This document shows positions 45,554 through 56,330 of a stretch of DNA of 64,000 nucleotides, piece by piece. Below the pieces are notes generated by a model. That model made no database searches. It was not told the origin of the DNA and saw only the letters and a list, made by a program, of their open reading frames with translations. Position 1 is the first letter of the stretch, and the number at the start of each line of letters is the position of its first letter. The position numbers and the translations under genes were made by a program. Source of the DNA: Delphinapterus leucas (Eukaryota; Chordata; Mammalia; Artiodactyla; Monodontidae); NCBI RefSeq assembly GCF_002288925.2, contig NW_022098076.1, positions 75,593,873 to 75,657,872 of the forward strand, given 5' to 3'.

Positions 45554-45575
45554 GGGGGCGGGGGGGAGGGGAGGG
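45554..45575 (+). other. Strong G-quadruplex motif
   Basis: GGGGG (45554-45558), G7 (45560-45566), GGGG (45568-45571) and GGG (45573-45575) are separated by single-nucleotide loops, the most stable intramolecular quadruplex layout. It lies about 120 bp past the CpG cluster. Confidence 0.8.
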
Positions 45576-46100
45576 TCTCTGGGCTTCAGACCGGCCCCCC
45601 TCTGGGTGTTGTCTGGCTCCTCAAAGCTGCTAACCGGCAGATTTTATCCATGTTCTCCCAGCTCAGACCCCCTACTGCTCAGCGGGTATCTGAAGGATGC
45701 CCTAGGAGATGTGTGCCAGCTGCAGAGCTGTAATTTAAATCCACAGGGCTCTCTGAGGAGGCAAACTGCAAACCCAGAGTGTGGCAGAACCCCTGGAGTT
45801 TCCCTCTCTGTGGCACACTTACAGGGGGCACTGGGGGATGGGGACTACTTGAGCTCTTACACACTGTGAGTCACCCACAGACAGTCATTCCAGCAAAGAG
45901 CTTAGAGCCTTTTTCCTGACTCAGAACTGTGAAGACGTGAGCCCTCGAGTCATCCGGTCATTGTTCATCTCTGTTATACCAATGGAACAAATGAAATGGG
46001 CTTTGCCTATAAGAGGTTGAGTGTAGGCTAGACACGCGTGAGAACTAACTGACCAGTGGTTTTTCTGATTGCAGATGCAAACTGCAAAAGGACAGCAATG
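45576..46100. other. Single-copy sequence, nothing recognised
   Basis: Several overlapping open frames up to 87 codons (45373-45869) on the plus strand are GC-driven. No start context or domain can be defended. Confidence 0.45.
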
Positions 46101-46104
46101 AGAG

Positions 46105-46350
46105 CAAACACTCGTACACCACTCACTAGGAACCAGGCACTGTCCTAACCACATTTTAACTCATTTACTCTTGACAGCTTCGTGGGGTGGATGTCTTTAC
46201 CAGCAGCACGTTGCAGACTAGGAAACTGAGGCATGGGAGAGTTAAGTAACCTGCTCACATTCACTTAGCTAGTAAATGAGGGAGCCCAGACTCACTCAGA
46301 CTGTCTAGTTCCAGGTTTCATGCTCTTAACCACTCCCCTGCATGCCTTGA
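46105..46350 (-). repeat. MIR SINE, near full length
   Basis: 'aggaaccaggcactgtccta', 'attttaactcatttactctt', 'aggaaactgaggcatgggag', 'agttaagtaacctgctcaca' and 'catgctcttaaccactcccc' follow MIR end to end in minus orientation. Confidence 0.85.
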
Positions 46351-46354
46351 ACAT

Positions 46355-46515
46355 GGCAGACACTATGCTGGGAGCTTTAAAAAGTCATCTGACTTACTCC
46401 TCAAAACAATTCCCATTTGACACATTTGAGAGCACTAAAGCTGAAAGAGGCAAAGTAACCTGCAAAGATTACACAAATAGTAAGTCATACAATTAAGAGC
46501 TGAACCTTTTGGTTC
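46355..46515 (-). repeat. Second MIR fragment, tandem to the first
   Basis: 'cagacactatgctgggagct', 'actcctcaaaacaattccca' and 'gcaaagtaacctgcaaag' give a second MIR in the same orientation directly after the first. Confidence 0.7.
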
Positions 46516-46975
46516 AAAAGACCTGCCCGGTGCTGAAGCAGAAGAGAAATGCTCAAGACAGGATAGGCATGAGCAACAGTCCATGGGCCCCAAAGCTGTA
46601 GTCCATCCAACTGCTCATTGGAAGGTTCTCCAGGCATGTTCCTGAGCTCCTTTCTCCTCCTCTGATTCAGGCTTGGGTGTGATCATGGCAGTCTCTTTCC
46701 AATTACTACATCTCCTCTTGCAACCATCTCTTCTATGCCATTATTAAACACAGTAATGAAAGTACTAGCATTTTAAACTAGCACTTTTTAAATCCATTGG
46801 CTTTTTTTTTAATCTTTAATTTCTACTTACTACAGTCAATTATTAAACAGTAAGCACTCCAGGGAGAAGGTAACATTTTAAACCCACGTTGACAAACTTT
46901 TGAAACAATTGGTTGAGTGGTCACTGACAATGAGGAATTCTGGGTATAGACTCACAGTGGGCATTTGGAGAATCA
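46516..46975. other. Single-copy sequence, nothing recognised
   Basis: No repeat or exon that I can name before the L1 at 46.98 kb. Confidence 0.45.
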
Positions 46976-46979
46976 AAGA

Positions 46980-47895
46980 GGCAGTAAGTTTAATTAATAG
47001 AGAAATGCAAATCAAAACTGTAATGAAGTATCACCTCACACCAGTTGGAATGGCCATTGTCAGAAAGTCTACTAATAATAAATGCTGGAGAGGGTGTGGA
47101 GAAAAGGGAATCCTCCTATACTGTTGGTAGGAATGTAAATTTATGCAGCCACTATGGGGACCAGCATAGAGGTTAGTTAAAAAATATGAAAATAGAGTTA
47201 CCATATGATTCAGTAATCCCACTCCTAGGCATATATCAGAAAAAAACAAAAACTCTAATTTGAAAAGACACATGCACCCCAATGTTCATAGCAGCACTAT
47301 TTACAATAGCCAAGACATGGAAACAACCTAAATGCCCATCCACAGATGAATGGAAAAAGAAGATGTAGTATATATATACAATGGAATTACTCAGCCATAA
47401 AAAAGAATGAAATAAGGCCATTTGCAGCAACATGGATGGACCTAGAGATTATCATACTAAGTGAAGTAAGTCAGATAAAGGCAAACATCTTATGGTATCA
47501 CTTATATGTGGAATCTAAAAAAGTGATACATATGAACTTATTTACAAAACAGGAATAATCTCACAGACATAGAAAACAAACTTATGGTTACCAAAGGGGA
47601 AAGGAGGAGGAGGGATAAATTAGGAGTTTGGGATTAAAAGATACACTCTACTAGATACAAAGTAGAGAAACAACAAGGACCTACTGTATAGCACAAAGAA
47701 CTATATTCAATATCCTGTAATAAACTATAAAGGAAAAGAATCTGAAAAAGAATATATTCTTTTATATATTCAGAATCACTTTGCTATACACCCAAAATAT
47801 ATAATTGTAATTTATATATTACAATTATATAATTGTAAATCAATTATACTTCATTTTTAAAAAAGAAGAAAACTATAAAAAATAAAATAAATTAA
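46980..47895 (+). mobile_element. 5'-truncated L1: ORF2 C-terminus plus 3'UTR
   Basis: The ORF2 end is readable in frame from 47005: [17 protein letters not shown]..., then ...[18 protein letters not shown], then a stop. Later text ('aaatgcccatccacagatga', 'acaatggaattactcagcc', 'ctactgtatagcacaaagaa') is the lineage 3'UTR whose antisense appears at 2.5, 7.3 and 9.6 kb. It ends A-rich. No EN or RT domain; inert. Confidence 0.92.
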
Positions 47896-48105
47896 AAACA
47901 AAGAGCCAGCAAGGAATGGTGATAAGGTCAGAGACAGGACCCAATTTACGGCCCAGTTATTCCAGGAACAAGTCTGTGCTCTTTTCCTTCCCATTCTCTT
48001 TTGTTGCCTCTGAAACACCATAGTTTCAAAGCTGGTGGATGAGCAGCAAATCCCAAAATCCTTGCAGACATGAATGTCAGTGTCCAGGGTTCAATATACC
48101 ACCCA
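47896..48105. other. Single-copy sequence, nothing recognised
   Basis: Short interval with no named feature. Confidence 0.45.
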
Positions 48106-48109
48106 GTTC

Positions 48110-48215
48110 TTTCAGTTTAGAAACCAGGAAACTCACACCTCCATGGCTACATGATTGTCTATGGTTGCACAGATGGACAGTATCAGAACCAGTAATAAAA
48201 CTCAGAAGTATGGTC
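48110..48215 (-). repeat. MIR-class SINE fragment
   Basis: 'tagaaaccaggaaactcaca' and 'cagtatcagaaccagtaat' loosely match the MIR core in minus orientation. Confidence 0.4.
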
Positions 48216-48354
48216 CTGAGAGAATCAACAGCCCTGAACAGCTAAAGGAAGGGACAGACGACCAGTCCTCTGACTTTCTCTGCCCTTTAAAAGACCATTC
48301 TTCTTTAGTAGCACCACAGAAATGTCCTTCCCATGAAATAGTGGGAGTGCTGCA

Positions 48355-48605
48355 TGGTAGAGGAACGTGAAATGCGCACTTAGAACTCTACATTCCAAGT
48401 CCAGCTCTGATACTCATGACCTGTGTTATCTTGGGCAAGTCACATCCTTTCAAACCTCAGCTTCCTCAACTGTCAATTGAAAAAAATCACCAAAACTTTC
48501 TCATTGACTTGTTTTGAGCATGAGATAAAATACCACTTTTGAAAGCACCTGGCATAGCCTCTGGTCCTAGCACATGTTCACCAAGCTTTGCAGCCTCATG
48601 AATGC
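48355..48605 (+). repeat. MIR SINE
   Basis: 'ccaagtccagctctgatact', 'atcttgggcaagtcacatcc', 'tcagcttcctcaactgtcaa' and 'gaaagcacctggcatagcct' follow MIR in plus orientation. Confidence 0.75.
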
Positions 48606-49690
48606 TTTGTCATTGCACTTTGATTGGAAGAGGAGAAATTAGGGTAACAGGTAGCCAGTCCTGTTACCCTTGCTTTTTTCCAAACTCTTAGTTTGGTAGC
48701 ATTCTCTGACCTAACAAATTCACTATCAAGTTTACCATCTGGAATGCAGGGATGTTTTAACAATCACTTTTCACCTATGAATTTTCTGGAAGCTCACTTA
48801 TCACCCCCCAGCTTTGGCCTCTCCCAAGTGCACCTCTCTTCATTGGAAAGCAAGGTGTGCTGTCAGCTGTGCAGCCATTTGTACACCTACCTAAGACCTG
48901 AGTCCTCTTTTTTTTTATGCCATTTTTTAGTCAAAATGCCTGCTGTCCTGTTTCTCACTTGAAAGTTATTCCATCCTAACCTCTCATATTACTTTTTCCT
49001 ATTTCTCTTCTCCTTTCTCTGATATCCTTCAATTTCCCCAGTTTCTCTTCTTAACTTCACCCATTAACCACAGCATTGCTCAGGTTCAGTACATATCCCT
49101 CTGCTTTAATTTCTATAACTGGAACAATGGTAACCTCACTCTTTTTTCCCTATTTGGAGAGAGACTCAGGAATAAAATGGCATCTCATCAAGGAAGTCAA
49201 TCATTTCTTATCTGAGTAGTCATTTTAAAGTGATGACTGAGTCTTTGACTTGTAAAGGAAAACTTAGACTTGAACATTAACAACACAGAAGTATCATCAA
49301 ACACTTTGTATATGTAGAAGATTTTATAGAAACCTCTGGATTTGGGGGAGGGGAGCAATGAAGACCTAATATGAATATTTTGTCATTGTTATTAAAATTA
49401 AAGAAAGAAGTGTAGTTCCATGTTTCAATGAATGGATAAAGGTATAGGAAATCCCAAGGAACAGAGAGGAATAAGAATACAGGGGAAGTAAGAAGTTAAG
49501 AATGGAAGTAACCATAAAATTTTAACTTGCTAGGGTTTTCCCTGTACTAACATAACCATAACAAGGAGGCTGCACTTTTCTTAGAAAGTGGAATAGAGAT
49601 TTAGGACAACATCATCTATTTATAAGATTTAAATTACGACAGTTTTTAAACTAGCACCAGAGTTCATACAACTCCAAAATAAATATGCAC
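48606..49690. other. Single-copy sequence, nothing recognised
   Basis: AT-rich with short open frames. No repeat or exon recognised. Confidence 0.5.
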
Positions 49691-49694
49691 TGCT

Positions 49695-50215
49695 GATACT
49701 GTCTTCAAGGCACCATCTCTGTCTATCCTCACCTCATCTCCTTTCTCCATCTTCAGCAATGACACCTCAGTCTGCCCAATAGCAGGCTTATAACTTGGAA
49801 ACATCTTCTCACTCCTTCATCCCCTGCTCCGTATCCATTGTATATCTAAACTGTGCCAACACCACAGTGGGTGACCGGGCATGACCACAGTAGATTCAGA
49901 TGTGATCAGTGACCAGTGATCAATGCGTTGTTGCAATACACCAATTTTAACCTAAGACAATCCAATCCATCTGTGAAAAGGAACAATAAATTCCCATCCT
50001 TACTTTTCATCATGTAAACTGGCCAAAATAAATTAGATTGGTGGAACCATTTGTTCCCATCTGGTTGCCACAGGACATGTAGAGTCAGCAGTTTTCTTGG
50101 ACTTCATCTTCCCTCTAGTTCTTATCCTCTCTCCCATTTCTTTACCACCAGATGCCTGAAGTAGCCTCCAACTTATATCCATCTGTCTCCCTCTTGCTTT
50201 AACTTCTGTAATTAA
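49695..50215 (+). repeat. Possible old LINE-like remnant, family not assigned
   Basis: 'ttctccatcttcagcaatga', 'ggaaacatcttctcactcct' and 'atccattgtatatctaaact' echo a dispersed old repeat. A related piece lies at 56.54-56.76 kb. Weak. Confidence 0.3.
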
Positions 50216-50266
50216 ACTGATTTAGATTTAGATTTAGATCCAGGGAAATTGAGCCACGTTTTCACC

Positions 50267-50296
50267 ATTTGTTGGTCTCACCTCAGACCAACAAAT
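50267..50296. other. Perfect 12-bp inverted repeat (hairpin)
   Basis: ATTTGTTGGTCT (50267-50278) and AGACCAACAAAT (50285-50296) are exact reverse complements around a 6-nt loop (cacctc). A (TTTAGA)n-like run lies 30 bp upstream. Purpose unknown. Confidence 0.85.
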
Positions 50297-52380
50297 AATC
50301 TTTAGTATACTACCACATGTAAACAGGAGACAAAGTAAATGCATTTGATCTAAATATTTAAGACATTGGTTCTTGGTAAATACAAACTCTTTTCACCTCT
50401 GACTACATGTGTTTGAGCAGACATTGGATGAGGGGAAATGGACTGGGGAAGTTTTGTATCATATTTTGGGGAAAAGAATGCTAAAACTCTACCGCTAGGC
50501 CATCTGGAAATTTCGAGTTATCCGTACCAGAGACTAGAAGATCTAAAACTTGCACTCCAGAGGACTGGGCATTGCTCTCTGTGTACCTATCAGCGTGTAT
50601 ATGTAGACAAGCACTCAAGGGACACGGGGATTGGGCAGCTGGTTGGATTTACTCAAACATCTTGAACTATTTTTGAGTGTTTGGGGCTTGGCAAATAAAG
50701 CATTGCGCCCCAAGCACCTTTTTCCCTTCATTTAAAACCCATGTGTATTGGAGAAGAAATTTAATCCTTATGCTCCTGATTCACTTACATTTAACCCATC
50801 AAAATCCAGCTTAGTGGGAATCGTTGGATGCCCATGAACCTTCTGAAACTTGTGTAATAAACCACTTGGAGCTGTCTGTTCTTTGAATCTCAGAAACCAC
50901 AATGAGGAACTATTTTCAGTGGCTTTAGTTGGGAGAGCAAGATGGGATTTCGATTTTGCTCTCAGATTTTGCCACAGCCAACAAATTCTAACTTTGGTCA
51001 ACACATTGCCATGCCTTGTATTTAGTTTTTGCCAATAACCTGAAATCCAGGGACCACCATTTTTGAAAAGTCGACAAATACGGACTGAGAGCCAACTCCA
51101 GCTATGTGCTGAGCACTGTGTGGGTCTCTGGCACTGGGTCCTGATGTCCTCACCAGTGGCCAGCCTCTCCCTGCTCTGGATCTCTGAGTGGTTCTCTTCC
51201 CCTCTGTTGTAGTCTAAATGTATAGGAGATACTGTTCATTTATAAAGAGTAGTGGAGAATGATGGAAAAGAGAATAATATCAGGAAATATAATCCTGTAA
51301 AGATAAACAGAGCATAATAACCTATACACTACTGACACAAATTATGGGGACATTTACAAAATATGACTGAAGTTCATACAATCCATATGCTCACCCAGAG
51401 TTTTATCTTTAGACTACTTCAAACGTAATGTGGAAATTAAGATCACTTTTGACTAAATTATCTACATCAGTTGGTAGTAGATGAAGGAAGAATAGTAATA
51501 TGCAAGTAATTATTATCCAGCTTTGGCTTTTGATTCCTCTGTAACAATCACAGGTAAATTCAAACACGTAATCTCTTCTTTGCCTGGGCCTGAATCTCAC
51601 TAACATGTGAGAGACAGAGACAGAGAACAATTTATTTCTAGCTCACCTCTCCCTGTTTTCTTGCCCAACTGGATACATGGTAGGAGAAGAAGCCAGGTGG
51701 TCTTGACCTGTTCACAGATACCCTGTTCACAAGTAGTCAGGAGTTAGCTTTCCTCCCTGTACTATAAGCCAGGCCTTAGAATTTCCTGACCTGTGCCTAT
51801 GACATTCCCAATATAGTATTTCATTAAAATCAGAGTGCTCATAAACATCATTCCTGGAGCTCACATTTCCCCCACATCCCTCAAGGCACACCGTGTCTTT
51901 CCCATGAGTCCCACAAGTCACAACATTTGGAGGAGAAAAGAAGGTCATGAAGGTGTTTTTCCACCTTTCCACTGAGACTACTGTGTTATTTATGCCCCTT
52001 CATTTCATCCAGAGCCCTACTCTGGGCTACCAAGTTATTAAACATTCACTAATTTCAAGACTCGTGAAAGTACAATTTCCAGAAGGACAGTAGTTTTTAT
52101 TGTCCCTCCTTGGTCTCTGAGTAACTTACACCATCAAAAGAGAAAGGGCTGAGGTTTCTCTTGCTAATTCAGTACCAAAATGGAAAAAAAATAGTAATAA
52201 TTTGAACTCCAGAAAGATAAATAAAAATTAGATTAAAGAAGGAAGTTCCTGAGTTGGAAGAGACTAGCCATTTGACTAGAATGAAAATGAGATGCAATGA
52301 CACCAAGTACACAAATTCCCAACACATTGTCCGCACATGAGTTGATTAGTCTGAATTCAGCCAGGAGAGCTGTCATAGGA
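50297..52380. other. Single-copy sequence, nothing recognised
   Basis: About 2 kb with short open frames only. Stretches near 50400-50720 are repeat-free and may be unique conserved DNA, but nothing specific is visible. Confidence 0.45.
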
Positions 52381-52385
52381 GGGGT

Positions 52386-52610
52386 ACTAAAGGCTTTGAA
52401 ATCAGATTGACCTGGGTCCAAATCACACCTCTACCTTTTACTACCTATGTCACTCATCTTTATGAGCAACAAGGTTTATCACCTACAAACTAGGAATAAT
52501 AATAACTTCCTCGGTGTTATCATGAAGACTGAATGGTCTATTTATTTAAAGTGTCTAGTGTAGAGTTGGTACAGAGTGGAAGGTAGTAGAATGGTAGTTA
52601 TAAAATATCT
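52386..52610 (+). repeat. MIR SINE
   Basis: 'ggctttgaaatcagattgac', 'ctgggtccaaatcacacctc', 'aggaataataataacttcct' and 'gtgtagagttggtacagagt' follow MIR in plus orientation. Confidence 0.75.
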
Positions 52611-52851
52611 AGCTCGCATACCTTGCTGTTTTTCTGGAAAATTTCATTAGTTGCCCTTTCAAGTTAAAAATCGAAAGTTATTATTAAAAATCAAATATGT
52701 TACCTAGAAGAAATAATAATCTCTTTCAGTGATTGCCACCTTGACATATATTAGTATGCCAGCCAAGCTTTCTGATGCTATAAGGACATGAGATAGGTAG
52801 ATTTTAATGGCTAGAAGGAAAGGGGAAAATTTTGGAACATGGTTATGCTGG

Positions 52852-53189
52852 TGTTAAATGATAAATTGAAGGACATTGCATTTTTAAGAGTTTATTTGAG
52901 CAATAACTGATTCAATTTGGGCAACCAGAAGTGATTAGAAATGCTCCAAAAGCAGGAGCTAGGGAAAGACTTTCATAGAGAAGACACAGTGGCAAAGCAA
53001 GGAAATTATTTGATTGGCTGTAGCATAAGTGGTTGCATCATTTGGGAAAGCTTAGTTGGCTATTTGTGATTGGTTGTCCTTAAGCTTCAATTTCATAATC
53101 TCGAGGCATTACAGACTTCAGTTTGCTTACACAGGCTACTAAGGCAATAAAGCCACCTCAGTCCAATGGCCTCCTTGTTTAATTGAACA
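52852..53189 (+). repeat. Candidate solo LTR, family not assigned
   Basis: About 338 bp bounded by TGTTAAAT and TTGAACA, that is TGTT...AACA terminal inverted ends as in retroviral-type LTRs. An AATAAA signal lies near 53145. The text ('tttatttgagcaataactg', 'ttgattggctgtagcataag', 'agttggctatttgtgattgg') is that of a dispersed mammalian repeat. No clean target duplication is visible and no internal retroviral genes are present. Confidence 0.5.
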
Positions 53190-53750
53190 CTATGAAAGCA
53201 AATTCAAGTGGGCATTTATTGTTGAAATTCCAGGAAGTCAGGATGCCAAATGAGAGTGGGGAGGCAGAGCAAAGGCAAATGGAAGAAAGGATGAGAAACT
53301 CTGCATAAGGAGAAATTTCATAGTTTTGCTTAGGAGCCCAGGATCAAATCCTGCCACAACCTGTGCTTGCATCACTAGTATACCACCTCATCCAGGTCAT
53401 CATTTGCCTTCTTGTGCAACTCTGCCTGGAGCCTAGTTTCTTCATAAGATCCCTTACAGCAGCATATATAGTAGGAACGGAACATATGTGGTTGGATGAT
53501 CCAGGGACTCCAGTAGGAGTTCTAGACACCTGTGGATCAACAGACAGCATTCCCAGCCCTTATCAAACAGGGTCTTTGTATTTCTCTTTTGCGACAAATA
53601 CAGAGCGATAGAGCCTCCACTCAGGAACCTTTGACAAGTCACAGAATATAAAATAACTGCTTGAGCCTTACTACCTAAATGATGAGTGTTGTCACACGCA
53701 CCTGCCTCAGGAAGCAGAGAGGAGGCAATGGAATTCTAGCAGCACAGGGA
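53190..53750. other. Single-copy sequence, nothing recognised
   Basis: Overlapping frames on both strands at 53344-53642 have no recognisable domain. Confidence 0.45.
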
Positions 53751-53752
53751 GA

Positions 53753-54412
53753 TTAAAGGGTTTGGATAAGTGGTACCTTAGTGATTATTTTCTGGAAACT
53801 GATAAATTTGCAGACCATGTCAAAGTTTCCCCTCCTGCTAAGCGGGAAGTTTTCCACCCATGGGCACATTGGTTTTATGAGAAAAGTATTTAATGGGAGA
53901 CCCACACATTTCATAATGGCCTTCAATTCTGTTAGGAATTGCTTTACATAAGATGGTGTCAAGCTATTCTTCAGGCCTGCTGAAGATAAAAGGAGTTTTC
54001 TAAGATGACTGCAAAATGAACATATTTTAAACGTCCATCTTAAAGCTCTGCAAGAGAGGGAAAATGTGCCTATCACGCAGACTTTCGCTGTGTGTTTTTC
54101 TTTCGTGTTTCTTTCAAGATCTGATGATATGAGAGATGGAAGGCTAAGAGAAGGAAACTCTTCACCCAGTCTTCCTGAAAAGAATGCTCTTTTGAAAGAG
54201 GTTTTCCTTAGAGCATAGTAAGGATATTGGGTTAAACAGTGGGTCCAAAGGCTATAAGAAGATGCTGAAACTAGGGCCATATTATTCTCCCAAAGTCTCA
54301 AAGTATTCTTGGCCAAAATTATTTCTTTATTTCTGTTTGACTTATATGTATCAAAAAAGAAAACTTGATTTCTTCTATTGAGGCCTAGATAGTTTCCCAT
54401 TGACCACTTCAA
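53753..54412 (-). other. 219-codon open frame, probably not a gene
   Basis: This is the longest stop-free ATG frame in the window (minus strand). The product would begin MKWSMGNYLGLNRRN and is rich in Leu, Ser and Lys with no signal peptide, repeat or catalytic motif that I can see. No splice signals, upstream promoter or poly(A) site clearly fit. The underlying DNA is not a repeat I can name, so an unusual single-copy or conserved non-coding block is possible. The length is notable for AT-rich mammalian DNA, but one such frame in 64 kb is compatible with chance. Confidence 0.2.
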
Positions 54413-54534
54413 TACAAGGTACTGTACTGAAGCCTGATTACTCTTCTAGGATGGGCTAATTATTGACCACTCACTCCTGCTCCATTCCATTTTCTGCCAT
54501 CTATGCCCTGTCCTGCTCTCTGGTCATCTGATCC

Positions 54535-54625
54535 CCACAGATTTCTTTATCCAGGTTCCCTTGGCAGCTGGCTTTAGATGTTTTGGGTTTAGCCAATGGA
54601 AGACACTGACAAGTTATTTAAAAGT
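54535..54625 (+). repeat. Fragment of the unnamed repeat also seen at 31.1 kb
   Basis: 'cccttggcagctggctttag' and 'tttagccaatggaagacac' match the 'gccagctgg...ggttctgccaatgggagg' portion of that family. Confidence 0.4.
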
Positions 54626-54639
54626 AAGGGCAAGAGGTG

Positions 54640-55320
54640 ATGGCAGCAAAATGGTAGAGTAAGGACTTCCAAAAAATTTCCCTTCCACAACAGCAACCCC
54701 CCAAAAATTGCAACTGTCAGAATCAATTTTTCAGAATTCTAGAAATTAATCAAAGACTTGTAGCAATCCAGTAGCTTTCACTCAAGAAAAACAGCTGAAT
54801 CTCTGTAAAAGCAGCAACTTTGACCCTGGTCCCATCCCCACTCCCCCAGCTTAGAGGTAGCCTTGAAAAATAACATCCTGCATTCCTGGCACCTGACAGA
54901 GCAGAATGAAGCTGGAGCTCTTTCAAAGACTCATTCCCAAAGAGCAATCATTTGACCTATCTCATGGTTCTCTAGTAAATCCAATCAGAAAGCTTCATTT
55001 TCACTCAAAAGTCTTTATTTCACCTGTCTCAGAACTTGCATAGTGCTGAAAACCCCTGGGGATAGGGACATTTTTTAAAAATCATGTATCTGGTAGTGTT
55101 TTAATATACTGTCCAAGGCAATGTGGGGAAAGCAACAGACAATCAAAAGGATTAAAAAGAAACGCTAGACAATGAGTTGTCTACAGGGGCTTGGAAAGGC
55201 TTCAACTTAGTCCTGGAAATCTGGAAGGCCAAGCCTAAGCCCAGGGCTATGCCAATGTTTACAAAAGACCTGAGAAGGCCCTGGCTGACCTTGAGGCTCT
55301 GTACAAGCAGGAAATCAGTG
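54640..55320 (+). repeat. Old L1M 5'-region-like remnant
   Basis: 'tgatggcagcaaaatggtag', 'agtaaggacttcc' and later 'ggctctgtacaagcagg' resemble the 5'UTR region of old L1s. It abuts L1 3'-end sequence at about 55325, so the middle of the element is missing. Confidence 0.4.
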
Positions 55321-55324
55321 AAAA

Positions 55325-55990
55325 CAACCCAAATACTCACCAATTGATGAATGGATAAACAAATGTGGTATACCCATACATTGGAATATTATTCATCCTT
55401 AAAAAGGAATGAAGTAGGGCTTCCCTGGTGGCGCAGTGGTTGAGAGTCCGCCTGCCGATGCAGGGGACACAGGTTCGTGTCCCGGTCCGGGAAGATCCCA
55501 TATGCCGTGGAGCAGCTAGACCCGTGAGCCATGGCCTCTGAGCCTGCGCATCCGGAACCTGTGCTCCACAACGGGAGAGGCCACAACAGTGAGAGGCCCG
55601 TGTACCGCAAAAGAAAAAAAAAAAAAAAAAGGAATGAAGTAGTGATACATACTATAATATGGATGAACTTGAAAACATTATGCTAAGTGAAGGAAAAAAG
55701 ACACAAAAGGCCATATACTGTATGATTCTATTCCTATGAAAAAATGTCTAGAATTGACAAATCCACAGAGATAGAAAATAGACTAGTACTTGCCAGGGGT
55801 TGGAGGAAGAAGACAATGGGCAGTGACTGCCTATGGGTATGGGATTACTTTTTGGGGCGATGAAGACATTCTGGAATTGGATAATGGTGATGTTGCACAA
55901 CCTGTGACTATATTATAGCCACTGAGTTGTACGTTTTAAAATGGTGAATTTTATGTTATGTAAAATTTTATGTGAATTATAGCTCAGATT
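55325..55990 (+). repeat. Old L1 3'-end remnant, interrupted by a SINE
   Basis: 'cccaaatactcaccaattga', 'tgaatggataaacaaatgtg' and 'attggaatattattcatcct' continue after the SINE as 'gaacttgaaaacattatgct', 'acttgccaggggttggagga' and 'atggtgaattttatgttatg'. This is classic L1 3' text. Confidence 0.85.
55418..55630 (+). mobile_element. CHR-2-type tRNA-derived SINE nested in L1
   Basis: It starts 'ggcttccctggtggcgcag' with a full body and poly(A). The target-site duplication aaaaaggaatgaagtag lies at 55401-55417 and 55626-55642. It shows several CpG-to-TpG/CpA changes (for example 'catatgccgtggagcagc'), so it looks somewhat older than the 41.2 and 44.1 kb copies. Confidence 0.96.
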
Positions 55991-56089
55991 TTTAAAATGT
56001 GGGGGTGGGGAGGTTGGCATATTTCTTCTCCCCTTTCTTACTTTTCAGTTAAGCCTTTCTGGAAGCAGACATGTTCTTCTACATCTGTA

Positions 56090-56330
56090 TTTCCCACCAA
56101 ACAGTCCCTTCTTCATAGCTCCACCCCACACTAGGCTCCAGGAACACTTTTTCTTCTCCTTGCCCCTTGGTCTAAAAGTGGTAATGGTGCCCCACTCTTG
56201 CTATTCTCTGGGTGCCTCAACTTCTTTGTTTCCTTAAGCTTTCTGACACCACTGGAAGTAGTCCCTTCATTGAAGGCACAGACCATCTCAGTGACTTCTG
56301 TTTCCTGGTGAGAGCTGACTGTGAAGCCAT
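56090..56330 (+). repeat. Fragment of the unnamed repeat also seen at 31.1 kb
   Basis: 'ttctctgggtgcctcaactt' and 'gtagtcccttcattgaagg' followed by 'cttctgtttcctggtgag' match the later portion of that family. Confidence 0.4.

Noticed and set aside
46900..47130. 76-codon frame with real protein-like text
   Set aside because: It is the L1 ORF2 C-terminus, truncated and without EN or RT domains; annotated as a mobile-element remnant instead of a gene.
52852..53189. Full endogenous retrovirus
   Set aside because: No gag/pol/env-like sequence or paired second LTR is seen in the window; only a solo LTR-like unit.
55389..55610. Recurrent peptide (RYAGLSLLWPLPLRSTGSG-like) open in antisense of several loci (39.75, 41.2, 44.1, 55.4, 57.6 kb)
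   Set aside because: Every occurrence is the translation of a CHR-2 SINE. It reflects high copy identity, not a protein family.
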